64,000 nt of DNA from Apilactobacillus bombintestini (lineage in GTDB: Bacteria; Bacillota; Bacilli; Lactobacillales; Lactobacillaceae), in assembly GCF_003627035.1 (NCBI RefSeq), contig NZ_CP032626.1, positions 558,001-622,000 of the forward strand. Direction: 5' to 3'. Below, piece by piece: positions 56,563 through 64,000 of this stretch. Each line of letters starts with the position of its first letter. Within the stretch, counting starts at the first letter, position 1. Under the pieces are notes generated by a model. It saw only the letters and a list, made by a program, of their open reading frames with translations, was not told the origin of the DNA and did not search any database. The translations under genes were made by a program, and so were the position numbers.

Positions 56563-57306
56563 TTGCAACATTATTTTATTGATAAAGCACTAAAAAATAA
56601 TCAAGAATTTGAATTAACTTCTGATATTGCTCATCATTTTATAGCTGTTTTGCGTTCTAAAGAAGATAGCAAATTTGAAATTGTTGATGAAAACCATCAT
56701 TTATTTATTGCTAAAGTAATCGATAGTGAAAACAAAATTGCAAAGGTAATAGAAGAAAAAGATAAAAATGTGGAATTACCAGCTGATGTTACGATTATTT
56801 GTGGTCTTCCTAAAAAAGAAAAAGCAGAATTGATTGTACAAAAGTCTACTGAACTTGGAGTCAGTCGTATTATATTTACGCCTACAGATTGGGCAATTGC
56901 TAAATGGGATAAGAAGGCTAATAAAAAGATTAGTCGTTTTAAAAAGATTGCTCATAGTGCTGCTGAACAATCACATAGAAATAAGATACCTGAAGTTGAA
57001 TATATTTCATCTATCAAGGAATTAGATAATTATGAATTTGATCATAAATTAATAGCATATGAAGAATCAGCTAAACAGGGTGAAAAATCTGATTTGATGA
57101 AGACATTAGATAACACTCATGCTGGTGAAAGTATAGCTATGTTGTTTGGCCCAGAAGGTGGCATTTCACCTAAAGAAATTGAACAATTAAAGACAATGGG
57201 ATATACAACTTGTGGATTAGGTCCTAGAATTTTAAGAACAGAAACTGCACCTTTTTACTTTTTATCTGTAGTATCTGCTAATATGGAATTAAAATCTCTA
57301 AACTAA
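56563..57306 (+). CDS. rsmE: 16S rRNA m3U1498 methyltransferase
   Basis: RsmE methylates U1498 of 16S rRNA. The 247-residue SPOUT-fold protein has an N-terminal PUA-like domain, the KAELIVQKSTELGV helix and the knot motifs LFGPEGGISPKEIEQL and LGPRILRTETAPF. It starts at TTG 56563 directly after the prmA stop, with AAGGAGGATG just upstream. It is followed 36 bases later by rel. Confidence 0.95.
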   Translation: MQHYFIDKALKNNQEFELTSDIAHHFIAVLRSKEDSKFEIVDENHHLFIAKVIDSENKIAKVIEEKDKNVELPADVTIICGLPKKEKAELIVQKSTELGVSRIIFTPTDWAIAKWDKKANKKISRFKKIAHSAAEQSHRNKIPEVEYISSIKELDNYEFDHKLIAYEESAKQGEKSDLMKTLDNTHAGESIAMLFGPEGGISPKEIEQLKTMGYTTCGLGPRILRTETAPFYFLSVVSANMELKSLN

Positions 57307-57342
57307 GAATAATTTAAATCATACCGGAAGAAGGTTAGAGAA

Positions 57343-59571
57343 GTGTCTAAGCATAAAGTTTGGTCTGCAGATGACTTATTTAAAGAAATATCAAGTTACA
57401 TGAATAAAGAACATGTTCAAATAGTAAAAAAAGCATATGAATTTGCATCGATTTGTCATAAAAATCAATTTAGACAATCTGGTGAACCCTATATAGTTCA
57501 TCCAATTCAAGTAGCAAGTATTTTGTCTACTTTAAGAATGGATCCAGAAACTATTAGTGCAGGCCTTTTACATGATGTGGTAGAAGACACTGGAGCCGAA
57601 CTATCAGATATAAAAGAACTATTTGGTGATGATATTAGTCTAATAGTCGATGGTGTAACTAAATTAGGAAAAATTAAGTATAAGTCTAACCAAGAACAAT
57701 TGGCTGAAAATCATCGTAAATTGTTGCTAGCAATGTGTAAAGATATCAGAGTTATGATTGTTAAATTAGCTGATAGATTGCATAACATGAGAACATTGAA
57801 ACATTTAAAGCCTGAAAAGCAACGTAGAATTTCTAGAGAAACTTTGGAGATTTATGCACCATTAGCTGATAGATTAGGTATTGGTACTATTAAGTGGGAA
57901 TTGGAAGATATATCACTAAGATATTTAAATCCTCAACAATACTACCGAATAGTAAATCTTATGAATTCTAAGCGTAATGAAAGAGTTGCATACATTGCTG
58001 AGGCTGTTAAAGAAGTTCAAAGACAAGTTAAGCAAATGGGTTTAAAGAATGTCGAAGTATATGGTAGACCAAAACACTTATATTCCATTTATAGAAAAAT
58101 GGTAATTAAAAAGAAGCAATTTAAACAAATTTATGATTTACTTGCAGTTAGATGCATTGTAGATTCTATAAAAGATTGTTACGCAGTGTTGGGTGCTATA
58201 CACACTAAGTGGTCACCTATGCCAGGAAGATTTAAGGACTATATTGCAATGCCTAAAGCCAATATGTATCAATCATTGCATACTACAGTTATTGGACCTG
58301 GTGGTAGACCTCTAGAAGTACAAATTCGTACTAAGAAAATGCACAAGGTTGCAGAATATGGGGTTGCTGCTCACTGGGCATACAAAGAAGGAGTTACTGA
58401 TGAGGTTAAGCAATCATCAGATAACAATCGTTTAAATTGGTTTAAGCGCATTATTGAAATGCAAGAAGATGCAGATAGTGCTTCTGACTTTATGGAAGGT
58501 GTAAAAGGTGATTTATTTGGTGATCACGTTTATGCATTTACTCCACAAGGGGATGTACTAGAACTTCCAAAAGGTGCCGGTCCTCTAGACATGGCTTATT
58601 TGATTCATACTGATATAGGTAATCATACAGTTGGATCTAGAGTTAATGGAAAAATTGAACCATTGGATTATCAAATTGAAACTGGTGACATTGTTGAAAT
58701 TATGACTTCTAGTAGTTCTGCTGGTCCAAGTCAAGATTGGGTTAAGCTAGTATCTACTAGTCGAGCTAAACATAAAATTAGACAATATTTTAAAGCTAGA
58801 GATAGAGAAAAAAATGTAGCTGCTGGTAAAGAAATTTTAACTAAAGCTATTAAAGAATCTGGATATGAAGTAAATGATATTCTAACCAAAGAAAATATGG
58901 ATAGAGTATTGAAGAAAACATATCATAATCATGAAGATGACATATACGCCGAACTCGGTTTTGGAAATAAACAACCTACAGGAATTATTAATTTATTGAC
59001 TGCAGATATCAGAGATAAAGCTGAAAAGAAGCGTATGGAACAACAGCAAAAAGACATTTTGGAAAATCATCAAACAATTGAGAAAAATGTCGATGAAGTT
59101 AATAAATCTAATAAAAGAAAGAAATCCTCTGATGGAATTGTTATTGAGGGTGTAGATAATCTTTTAGTTAGATTAAGTCATTGCTGTTCTCCAGTACCTG
59201 GTGACAAGGTGGTCGGATATATTACTAAAGGACGTGGAGTTTCTGTTCATAGAGCTGATTGTCCAAATATACTAAAAGACCATGAACGTCTAGTTAGCGT
59301 TAGATGGAACATTGCAGATGATGATCATACTTTGTTTAATGCTAATGTTGAAGTACAAGGATACAACCGCAACAATTTATTAAATGATGTTATTAAAAAA
59401 GTCAGTGCAATGTGTCGTCAAATTAATTCAGTAGAAGGAAAGGTAGATCATGAAAAAACAGCTACCATTTCTTTGAAACTTGGAATTAAGAATGTTCAAC
59501 AACTTGAAATGATTATTGATCATATGAAGAATATACCTGATGTATATGTTGTAAAAAGACCATTTATGTAA
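57343..59571 (+). CDS. rel: Bifunctional (p)ppGpp synthetase/hydrolase Rel
   Basis: Rel makes and degrades the alarmone ppGpp in the stringent response. The 742-residue protein has an intact HD hydrolase site (LLHDVVEDT, His77-Asp78, Glu81-Asp82), a synthetase domain with YGRPKHLYSIYRKM and RFKDYIAMPKANMYQSLH in parts, a TGS domain (VYAFTPQGDVLELPKGAGPLDMAY in parts), a Cys-containing segment (SHCCSPVPGD) and an ACT domain. The RFKD synthetase motif and intact HD site mark it as bifunctional. It starts at GTG 57343 behind AAGAAGG. dtd follows after 13 bases, the standard rel-dtd pair. Confidence 0.96.
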   Translation: MSKHKVWSADDLFKEISSYMNKEHVQIVKKAYEFASICHKNQFRQSGEPYIVHPIQVASILSTLRMDPETISAGLLHDVVEDTGAELSDIKELFGDDISLIVDGVTKLGKIKYKSNQEQLAENHRKLLLAMCKDIRVMIVKLADRLHNMRTLKHLKPEKQRRISRETLEIYAPLADRLGIGTIKWELEDISLRYLNPQQYYRIVNLMNSKRNERVAYIAEAVKEVQRQVKQMGLKNVEVYGRPKHLYSIYRKMVIKKKQFKQIYDLLAVRCIVDSIKDCYAVLGAIHTKWSPMPGRFKDYIAMPKANMYQSLHTTVIGPGGRPLEVQIRTKKMHKVAEYGVAAHWAYKEGVTDEVKQSSDNNRLNWFKRIIEMQEDADSASDFMEGVKGDLFGDHVYAFTPQGDVLELPKGAGPLDMAYLIHTDIGNHTVGSRVNGKIEPLDYQIETGDIVEIMTSSSSAGPSQDWVKLVSTSRAKHKIRQYFKARDREKNVAAGKEILTKAIKESGYEVNDILTKENMDRVLKKTYHNHEDDIYAELGFGNKQPTGIINLLTADIRDKAEKKRMEQQQKDILENHQTIEKNVDEVNKSNKRKKSSDGIVIEGVDNLLVRLSHCCSPVPGDKVVGYITKGRGVSVHRADCPNILKDHERLVSVRWNIADDDHTLFNANVEVQGYNRNNLLNDVIKKVSAMCRQINSVEGKVDHEKTATISLKLGIKNVQQLEMIIDHMKNIPDVYVVKRPFM

Positions 59572-59584
59572 GGAGTGTTAGATA

Positions 59585-60031
59585 GTGCGGGTAGTTTTAC
59601 AAAGAGTAAAAAAGGCCAGCGTATCTGTAGATGATGATATTATTGGAAGTATTAACCAAGGATATCTTTTATTGGTTGGAGTAAAGGATTCAGATACTAA
59701 AGATGATATAGATTATCTAGTGAGAAAGATTACCAACTTAAGAATTTTTGCTGATGAAAATGGGAAAACTAACTTAAGCCTAAAAGATGTAGATGGAGAT
59801 ATTTTATCAGTATCTCAATTTACGTTGTATGCAAGTACTAAAAAGGGTAATCGTCCTTCATTTGTTAACGCAGGAAAACCAGATTATGCAAGTAAAATGT
59901 ATGATGTATTTAATCAAGAATTAATTAATGCTGGTAATCATGTTGAAACAGGTGAATTCGGGGCAGACATGCAAGTTTCATTGCAGAACGATGGACCTTT
60001 CACTATTATTTTTGATACAGAAAACAAATAA
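59585..60031 (+). CDS. dtd: D-aminoacyl-tRNA deacylase
   Basis: Dtd removes D-amino acids (and glycine from tRNA-Ala) mischarged on tRNA. The 148-residue protein starts [17 protein letters not shown] and has the catalytic SQFTLYA motif and the C-terminal NDGPFTI motif with the chirality-filter Gly-Pro. It starts at GTG 59585 behind AAGGAGTG, 13 bases after rel. Confidence 0.96.
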   Translation: MRVVLQRVKKASVSVDDDIIGSINQGYLLLVGVKDSDTKDDIDYLVRKITNLRIFADENGKTNLSLKDVDGDILSVSQFTLYASTKKGNRPSFVNAGKPDYASKMYDVFNQELINAGNHVETGEFGADMQVSLQNDGPFTIIFDTENK

Positions 60032-60054
60032 AGAGCTGTTAAAGCTCTTTTTTA
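60031..60054 (+). terminator. rel-dtd terminator
   Basis: AAGAGCT (60031-60037) / AGCTCTT (60043-60049) with a 5-base loop is followed by T residues. The stem abuts the dtd stop codon. Confidence 0.85.
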
Positions 60055-60069
60055 ATTGGAGGAAAGAAA

Positions 60070-60699
60070 ATGGATATTATTTGGGATTTTGACGGAACTA
60101 TTATGGATACTTATCCTATAATGACAGAAGCATTTGTTAATGCACTAGTGGATATGGGAATTGATGACATAGAAATTGATGATTATGATATTAATCTAGT
60201 AATGCGTCGCCATTCATTGGGAACTTGTCTTCAAAAATATGCTGCTCACTTTAATATTGATAAGGACAAATTACAAGAAATTTATAACAGTTATGAAAAT
60301 GATGGAATTTTACAAGCAACTCCATTCTTAAATGTAGATAAGGCTCTACAACAAAATATAAATAATGGGGGACGTAATTTCTTACTAACACACCGCGGAC
60401 AATCAGCATTATCTTTATTAGATAAATATGATTTTTCCAAGTACTTTACTGATAAAATAACAAAGGACCAGGACTTTCCAAGAAAGCCTGATCCTACATC
60501 AATTTCTTATTTAATTAAAAATAATAATATTTCACCTGAAAAATGTATAATGCTAGGAGACCGTCGATTAGATGTAGATGCCGGCCATAATGCAGGCATT
60601 AAATCTTGTTTATTCGATCCAGATAGCATGATTAATTCTACAGGTGATCCTGAATTAACTATTAATAACTACTATGATTTTATTCATAGAAATGATTAA
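60070..60699 (+). CDS. HAD-superfamily phosphatase
   Basis: This 209-residue haloacid dehalogenase-like protein has motif I DFDGTIMD (Asp6 and Asp8), motif II THRG, Lys in FPRKPDP and motif IV GDRRLDVDAG. The layout with a helical cap after motif I fits phosphoglycolate phosphatase-like or beta-phosphoglucomutase-like subfamilies; the substrate is not clear. It follows the rel-dtd terminator by about 15 bases. Its stop codon overlaps that of the opposite-strand kinase gene, and no terminator is visible there. Start ATG behind TTGGAGGAAAG. Confidence 0.85.
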   Translation: MDIIWDFDGTIMDTYPIMTEAFVNALVDMGIDDIEIDDYDINLVMRRHSLGTCLQKYAAHFNIDKDKLQEIYNSYENDGILQATPFLNVDKALQQNINNGGRNFLLTHRGQSALSLLDKYDFSKYFTDKITKDQDFPRKPDPTSISYLIKNNNISPEKCIMLGDRRLDVDAGHNAGIKSCLFDPDSMINSTGDPELTINNYYDFIHRND

Positions 60700-61547
60700 A
60701 ATTGATTTAAAATACGATCTACAGACATTTTGAACATTCCGCCAAATAGTACGTAATGCATTAATAAATAGAAAAATTGGTAGTATTTAATTCTATTTTG
60801 CCAACCTTCATCTAAAGGATATTCTTTATTATAAGCACTGTAGAAGTTATCATCGAATCCACCAAAGACTGTGGAAACACCAATATCAAATTCTCTGTCA
60901 CCAAAGTAAACGTCAGGGTCAATTAACATACCTTTACCGTCATTGGTGAAGGTAAAGTTTCCAGACCAGAAATCACCATGAAGAAGGGATGGTTCTGGTT
61001 TATGATTTTTCATATCAACATAAAATTGTTGTTTTAAATTATTATATTTATTGATGTCATCTGTGGTGAAACCACCTTTATCTATAGCCATTTGTACCAA
61101 TGGATCTAATCTTTGCTTGGTAAAGAAAGTGGTCCATGAATCTTGCCAAGTGTTGTTTTTAGGGATTCTGCCCATTTTAAAATCGTTATCCAAACCAAAT
61201 TTATCATTATGGCATTCATGAACTTTTGCTAGCATGGTTCCAATTTGGCTTTGGTCACCAAATGGAGATAAGTTTAGCCATTTTTGAATTAGATAGCCAT
61301 CGCCGTCAATTTCACCATAATCAACGATTTCAGGAACACGGCAATGTTCACCTAGCATTTTAAGACCTTGTACTTCATGTGCAAAAAATTCTTTTCCTTT
61401 TTGAGGTTGGACTTTCATAAAGTATTGTTGACCATTTGCGATTACTTCATATGAATCATTAATATCTCCACCAGAAACGGGGCGGATATTTTCGATATTA
61501 GAAATAGGTAATTGTTTTAGCCAATCTTTAGTTAAGTTCTTCATCAT
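60696..61547 (-). CDS. Fructosamine kinase/aminoglycoside phosphotransferase family protein
   Basis: This protein-kinase-fold protein (283 residues from the ATG at 61547) matches the fructosamine kinase family. It has a nucleotide loop region VSGGDINDSYEV, Lys in YFMKVQP, the catalytic-loop motif LLHGDFWSGNFTF and the metal-binding LIDPDVYFGDREFDIG. Relatives phosphorylate ketosamines (Amadori products) so they can be broken down, so it may repair glycated proteins or use glycated amines. Two ATG codons in a row follow GAGGTGATAA and the first is used here. It faces the HAD gene tail to tail. Confidence 0.85.
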   Translation of the reverse strand: MMKNLTKDWLKQLPISNIENIRPVSGGDINDSYEVIANGQQYFMKVQPQKGKEFFAHEVQGLKMLGEHCRVPEIVDYGEIDGDGYLIQKWLNLSPFGDQSQIGTMLAKVHECHNDKFGLDNDFKMGRIPKNNTWQDSWTTFFTKQRLDPLVQMAIDKGGFTTDDINKYNNLKQQFYVDMKNHKPEPSLLHGDFWSGNFTFTNDGKGMLIDPDVYFGDREFDIGVSTVFGGFDDNFYSAYNKEYPLDEGWQNRIKYYQFFYLLMHYVLFGGMFKMSVDRILNQF

Positions 61548-61565
61548 ATTTATCACCTCAATGTC

Positions 61566-61594
61566 ATTGTACAAGTTAATAATTTGTTAGTAAA
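61566..61594 (-). promoter_or_regulatory. Promoter of the fructosamine-kinase-like gene
   Basis: On the minus strand, TTTACT (61594-61589) and TACAAT (61571-61566) have a 17-base spacer. Confidence 0.5.
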
Positions 61595-61606
61595 ATATAA
61601 GTTTTC

Positions 61607-61635
61607 TTGACTTTTTAGCCAAATTACATTAATCT
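61607..61635 (+). promoter_or_regulatory. hisS-aspS promoter
   Basis: TTGACT (61607-61612) and TAATCT (61630-61635) have a 17-base spacer and precede the T-box leader. Confidence 0.5.
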
Positions 61636-61641
61636 AAATTT

Positions 61642-61867
61642 AAATAGAATAATTGCTGATGAAAAAAGAAAAGTACGGATGTTTCCCGATAAAGAGAGCG
61701 CTAGTTTGCTGAAATAGCGACGAGAATATTTCGGAAAAGACACTTTTGAGGCTGGTAATTTTTAATTACCCGTTGTATATACGTTACATATGAGTAAAAA
61801 AAAGGTGGTACCGTGCTTTTTGCGCCCTTGTCTAAACTATTATTTGTTTAGATAAGGGCTTTTTTTA
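61642..61867 (+). promoter_or_regulatory. T-box riboswitch controlling hisS-aspS
   Basis: Stem I closes with AAAAGT (61669-61674) / ACTTTT (61742-61747) and CCCGA (61684-61688) / TCGG (61731-61734). The 3' side of the internal loop between them reads AAAAGAC, giving the specifier GAC (61739-61741, Asp) followed by a purine; the overlapping triplet CAC (61741-61743) is a His codon. The T-box sequence GGTGGTACCGTG is at 61804-61815. The terminator stem 61824-61837 / 61846-61859 is followed by seven T residues. Uncharged tRNA should favour the antiterminator and switch on the synthetase genes. Confidence 0.92.
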
Positions 61868-61901
61868 TTCAATTATATCTTATTAAAATGGAGGAATTAT
61901 C

Positions 61902-63188
61902 ATGCGATATCAACGTCCAAAGGGTACAGCAGATATTTTACCTGGCGATTCTGAACAATGGCAATACATTGAAAAGACCGCAAGAGATTTATTTGCTAAC
62001 TATCGTTACCAAGAAATAAGAACACCAATGTTTGAAAATTTTGATGTTTTCTCTAGAACTTCTGGGGAAACTTCAGATATTGTAACTAAAGAAATGTATG
62101 ATTTTCATGATAAAGGTGATAGACATATTACACTTAGACCAGAAGGTACTGCAGGTGTAGTAAGAGCCTTTGTTGAAAACAAATTATATGGTCCAGATAC
62201 TCAAAAACCAGTAAAACTTTACTACATGGGACCTATGTTCAGATATGAAAGACCTCAATCAGGTCGTTTAAGAGAATTCCACCAAATTGGTGTAGAAGCC
62301 TTTGGTAGTGAATCCCCTGAACTAGATGTAGAAGTTATCGCTATGGCAGTTAACTTACTTAAAAAGTTAGGCATTAATGATTTAAGAATTGCTATTAACA
62401 CTTTAGGTGATAAGGAAACAAGAGCTGCATATCGTAAAGCTTTAATTGACTATCTAGAACCTCACTTTGATGAATTAAGTGATGATTCTAAAGAAAGATT
62501 ACACAAGAACCCACTTCGTGTATTAGATAGTAAAGATCCAGATGATCAACTTATTGTTGATGGTGCACCATCTATCTTGGATTACTTAACAGACGATGCT
62601 CAAAAGCATTTTGACAAAGTAACCGGCTTATTAGATGATTTAGGCATCAAATACTCAGTTGATTACACTATGGTTAGAGGATTGGATTACTACAACCACA
62701 CAATCTTTGAAATTATGACTAACTCAAAGGCCTTGGGTGAAGGATACACTACAGTTTGTGCTGGTGGTCGTTATGATGGACTAGTTAATGAATTAGGTGG
62801 ACCTGAAGTTTCTGGTGTTGGTTTTGGATTGGGAGTAGAAAGGTTATTACTTCTAATGAATGCCGAAAAGATTGAATTCCCTGCAGAAAATGCTCTTGAT
62901 GCATATGTAGTTGGAATTAGTGATGATGCAAGCTTGGAAGCACTAAAAGTGGTACAAGCTTTAAGAGCTCAAGGATTTACTGCAGATAAAGATTATCTAG
63001 ACAGAAAACCAAAAGCTCAATTTAAGAGCGCTAATAAGTTAAATGCTAAATTCACCTTAACAATCGGTGATAAAGAATTAGAAAATCATTCTATTCATAT
63101 GAAGAACATGGCTGATGGAAATGAAATCAGTGTGGACATCGATGATGTTAAAAATGATTTTAAGGATTTAGTAAATAAAAGTTTTTAA
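61902..63188 (+). CDS. hisS: Histidyl-tRNA synthetase
   Basis: HisRS charges tRNA-His; it is a class IIa synthetase. The 428-residue protein starts [20 protein letters not shown], has motif 2 ([24 protein letters not shown] in parts), the His-specific [12 protein letters not shown] motif and motif 3 [14 protein letters not shown], then the anticodon-binding domain. It begins 35 bases after the T-box terminator, behind TGGAGGA, and precedes aspS by 18 bases, the normal hisS-aspS operon. Confidence 0.97.
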   Translation: MRYQRPKGTADILPGDSEQWQYIEKTARDLFANYRYQEIRTPMFENFDVFSRTSGETSDIVTKEMYDFHDKGDRHITLRPEGTAGVVRAFVENKLYGPDTQKPVKLYYMGPMFRYERPQSGRLREFHQIGVEAFGSESPELDVEVIAMAVNLLKKLGINDLRIAINTLGDKETRAAYRKALIDYLEPHFDELSDDSKERLHKNPLRVLDSKDPDDQLIVDGAPSILDYLTDDAQKHFDKVTGLLDDLGIKYSVDYTMVRGLDYYNHTIFEIMTNSKALGEGYTTVCAGGRYDGLVNELGGPEVSGVGFGLGVERLLLLMNAEKIEFPAENALDAYVVGISDDASLEALKVVQALRAQGFTADKDYLDRKPKAQFKSANKLNAKFTLTIGDKELENHSIHMKNMADGNEISVDIDDVKNDFKDLVNKSF

Positions 63189-63206
63189 TATAAAAGGAGA
63201 TTTATT

Positions 63207-64000
63207 ATGAATCGAACAACATATTGTGGTTTAGTAGATGAAAGCTACTTAAACAAAGAAGTTTGCTTAGATGGCTGGGTAGCAAAGCGTCGTGATTTAG
63301 GAAAATTAATTTTCATTGATTTAAGAGATCGTGAAGGTATCGTTCAATTAGTATTTAGTGACAAGAACAGTGCAGAAGCACTAAAAGTTGCTGACGATAT
63401 TAGAAATGAATACGTAATTGAAGTAAAGGGTACTGTTGTTGCTAGAAGTGAAAAAGAAGTAAACCCAGATATGAAGACTGGTAAAATCGAAGTCGACGTT
63501 TCTGAAGTTAAAATTCTAAACAAATCAGTAACTCCTCCATTCGATATTAAGAATGACATTACTGCTTCAGAAGAAACTAAGTTAAAGTATCGTTACCTTG
63601 ATTTAAGAAGACCTGAAGTACAAAAGGGTATTATCTTAAGAAGTAAGATTATGAGATCAGTACATTCATACTTTGACGACAATGGATTTATTGATGTTGA
63701 AACTCCAAATCTTACTGTATCTACTCCTGAAGGTGCTCGTGATTACTTAGTTCCATCTCGTTTATACCATGGCTCATTCTATGCACTACCTCAATCACCT
63801 CAATTATTTAAACAATTATTGATGGGTGCTGGATTTGACCGTTACTACCAAATTGCTCGTTGTTTTAGAGACGAAGACTTACGTGGTGACCGTCAACCAG
63901 AATTTACTCAAATCGATATGGAAACTTCATTCTTGAAGCCAGAAGAAATCCAAGATATTACTGAAGGCTTAATCAAGAAAGTAATGAAGGATACCTTAAA
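63207..64000 (+). CDS. aspS: Aspartyl-tRNA synthetase (3' end beyond the window)
   Basis: This is the first 264 codons of AspRS, open at the window edge. It has the N-terminal OB-fold anticodon-binding domain ([28 protein letters not shown] in parts), motif 1 ([14 protein letters not shown]) with [23 protein letters not shown] in parts, and motif 2 ([23 protein letters not shown] in parts). The bacterial-type insertion and motif 3 would lie beyond 64000. The ATG at 63207 follows AAAAGGAGA. It is co-transcribed with hisS under the T-box. The class II catalytic domain marks it as a bacterial-type enzyme. Confidence 0.95.
   Translation, partial: MNRTTYCGLVDESYLNKEVCLDGWVAKRRDLGKLIFIDLRDREGIVQLVFSDKNSAEALKVADDIRNEYVIEVKGTVVARSEKEVNPDMKTGKIEVDVSEVKILNKSVTPPFDIKNDITASEETKLKYRYLDLRRPEVQKGIILRSKIMRSVHSYFDDNGFIDVETPNLTVSTPEGARDYLVPSRLYHGSFYALPQSPQLFKQLLMGAGFDRYYQIARCFRDEDLRGDRQPEFTQIDMETSFLKPEEIQDITEGLIKKVMKDTL

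Overview
This window is a low-GC chromosomal segment from a Firmicute, almost certainly a member of the Lactobacillaceae. The supporting signs are the gene order rpsO-rnjB-tuf-tig-clpX-ysxC, cdsA-rseP-proS-polC-rimP-nusA-ylxR-rplGA-infB-rbfA and hrcA-grpE-dnaK-dnaJ-lepA, the PolC-type replicase, the mevalonate-pathway HMG-CoA synthase, a D-lactate dehydrogenase, a nucleoside deoxyribosyltransferase, strong AGGAGG ribosome binding sites and frequent TTG/GTG starts. The AT-rich codon use would fit a flower- or insect-associated genus such as Apilactobacillus or Fructilactobacillus, but the genus is a guess. I see no IS element, prophage, CRISPR array or integrase.

Layout. 1-8.6 kb: translation, RNA decay and proteostasis genes (rpsO, a catalytically degenerate RNase J, a TPR protein, tuf, tig, clpX, ysxC, a MazG-like protein). 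8.5-15.8 kb: a small lysine-rich minus-strand gene, then uvrC, obg, rnz, recJ and apt. 15.8-16.5 kb: tRNA-Ser(CGA) and a stretch of about 400 bp that looks like decayed coding DNA with its own orphan terminator. 16.5-22.2 kb: mvaS, ndt, lexA (divergent from ynzC-yneF across a LexA box), plsC, a tRNA methyltransferase with a GIY-YIG protein, and D-lactate dehydrogenase. 22.2-28.9 kb: rpsB (structured leader), tsf, pyrH, frr, an unrecognised gene, uppS, cdsA and rseP. 28.9-40 kb: proS, polC and the rimP-nusA-infB-rbfA operon. 40-48.8 kb: truB-ribF, the HrcA/CIRCE heat-shock operon and lepA. 49-55.1 kb: an accessory-looking island holding a 1,676-residue cell-wall polymer enzyme and a polytopic membrane protein. 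55.2-61.6 kb: a small conserved-looking gene, prmA-rsmE-rel-dtd, a HAD phosphatase and a fructosamine-kinase-like gene. 61.6-64 kb: a T-box leader followed by hisS and aspS, the latter cut by the window end.

Most genes are housekeeping, and the interest lies in the regulation and one island. Three places stand out. (1) The gene at 49008-54038 fuses a family-2 glycosyltransferase, two complete CDP-glycerol glycerophosphotransferase (TagF-like) modules and a C-terminal SH3-like tail in one chain, with no other teichoic-acid gene beside it. (2) The rimP-nusA leader carries a promoter, a terminator hairpin and a 9-codon upstream ORF. The ORF's ribosome would disrupt the hairpin, and its stop codon lies in the rimP Shine-Dalgarno sequence. 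(3) The hisS-aspS T-box has the specifier-loop sequence GACAC, in which an Asp codon (GAC) and a His codon (CAC) overlap, matching the two downstream synthetase genes.
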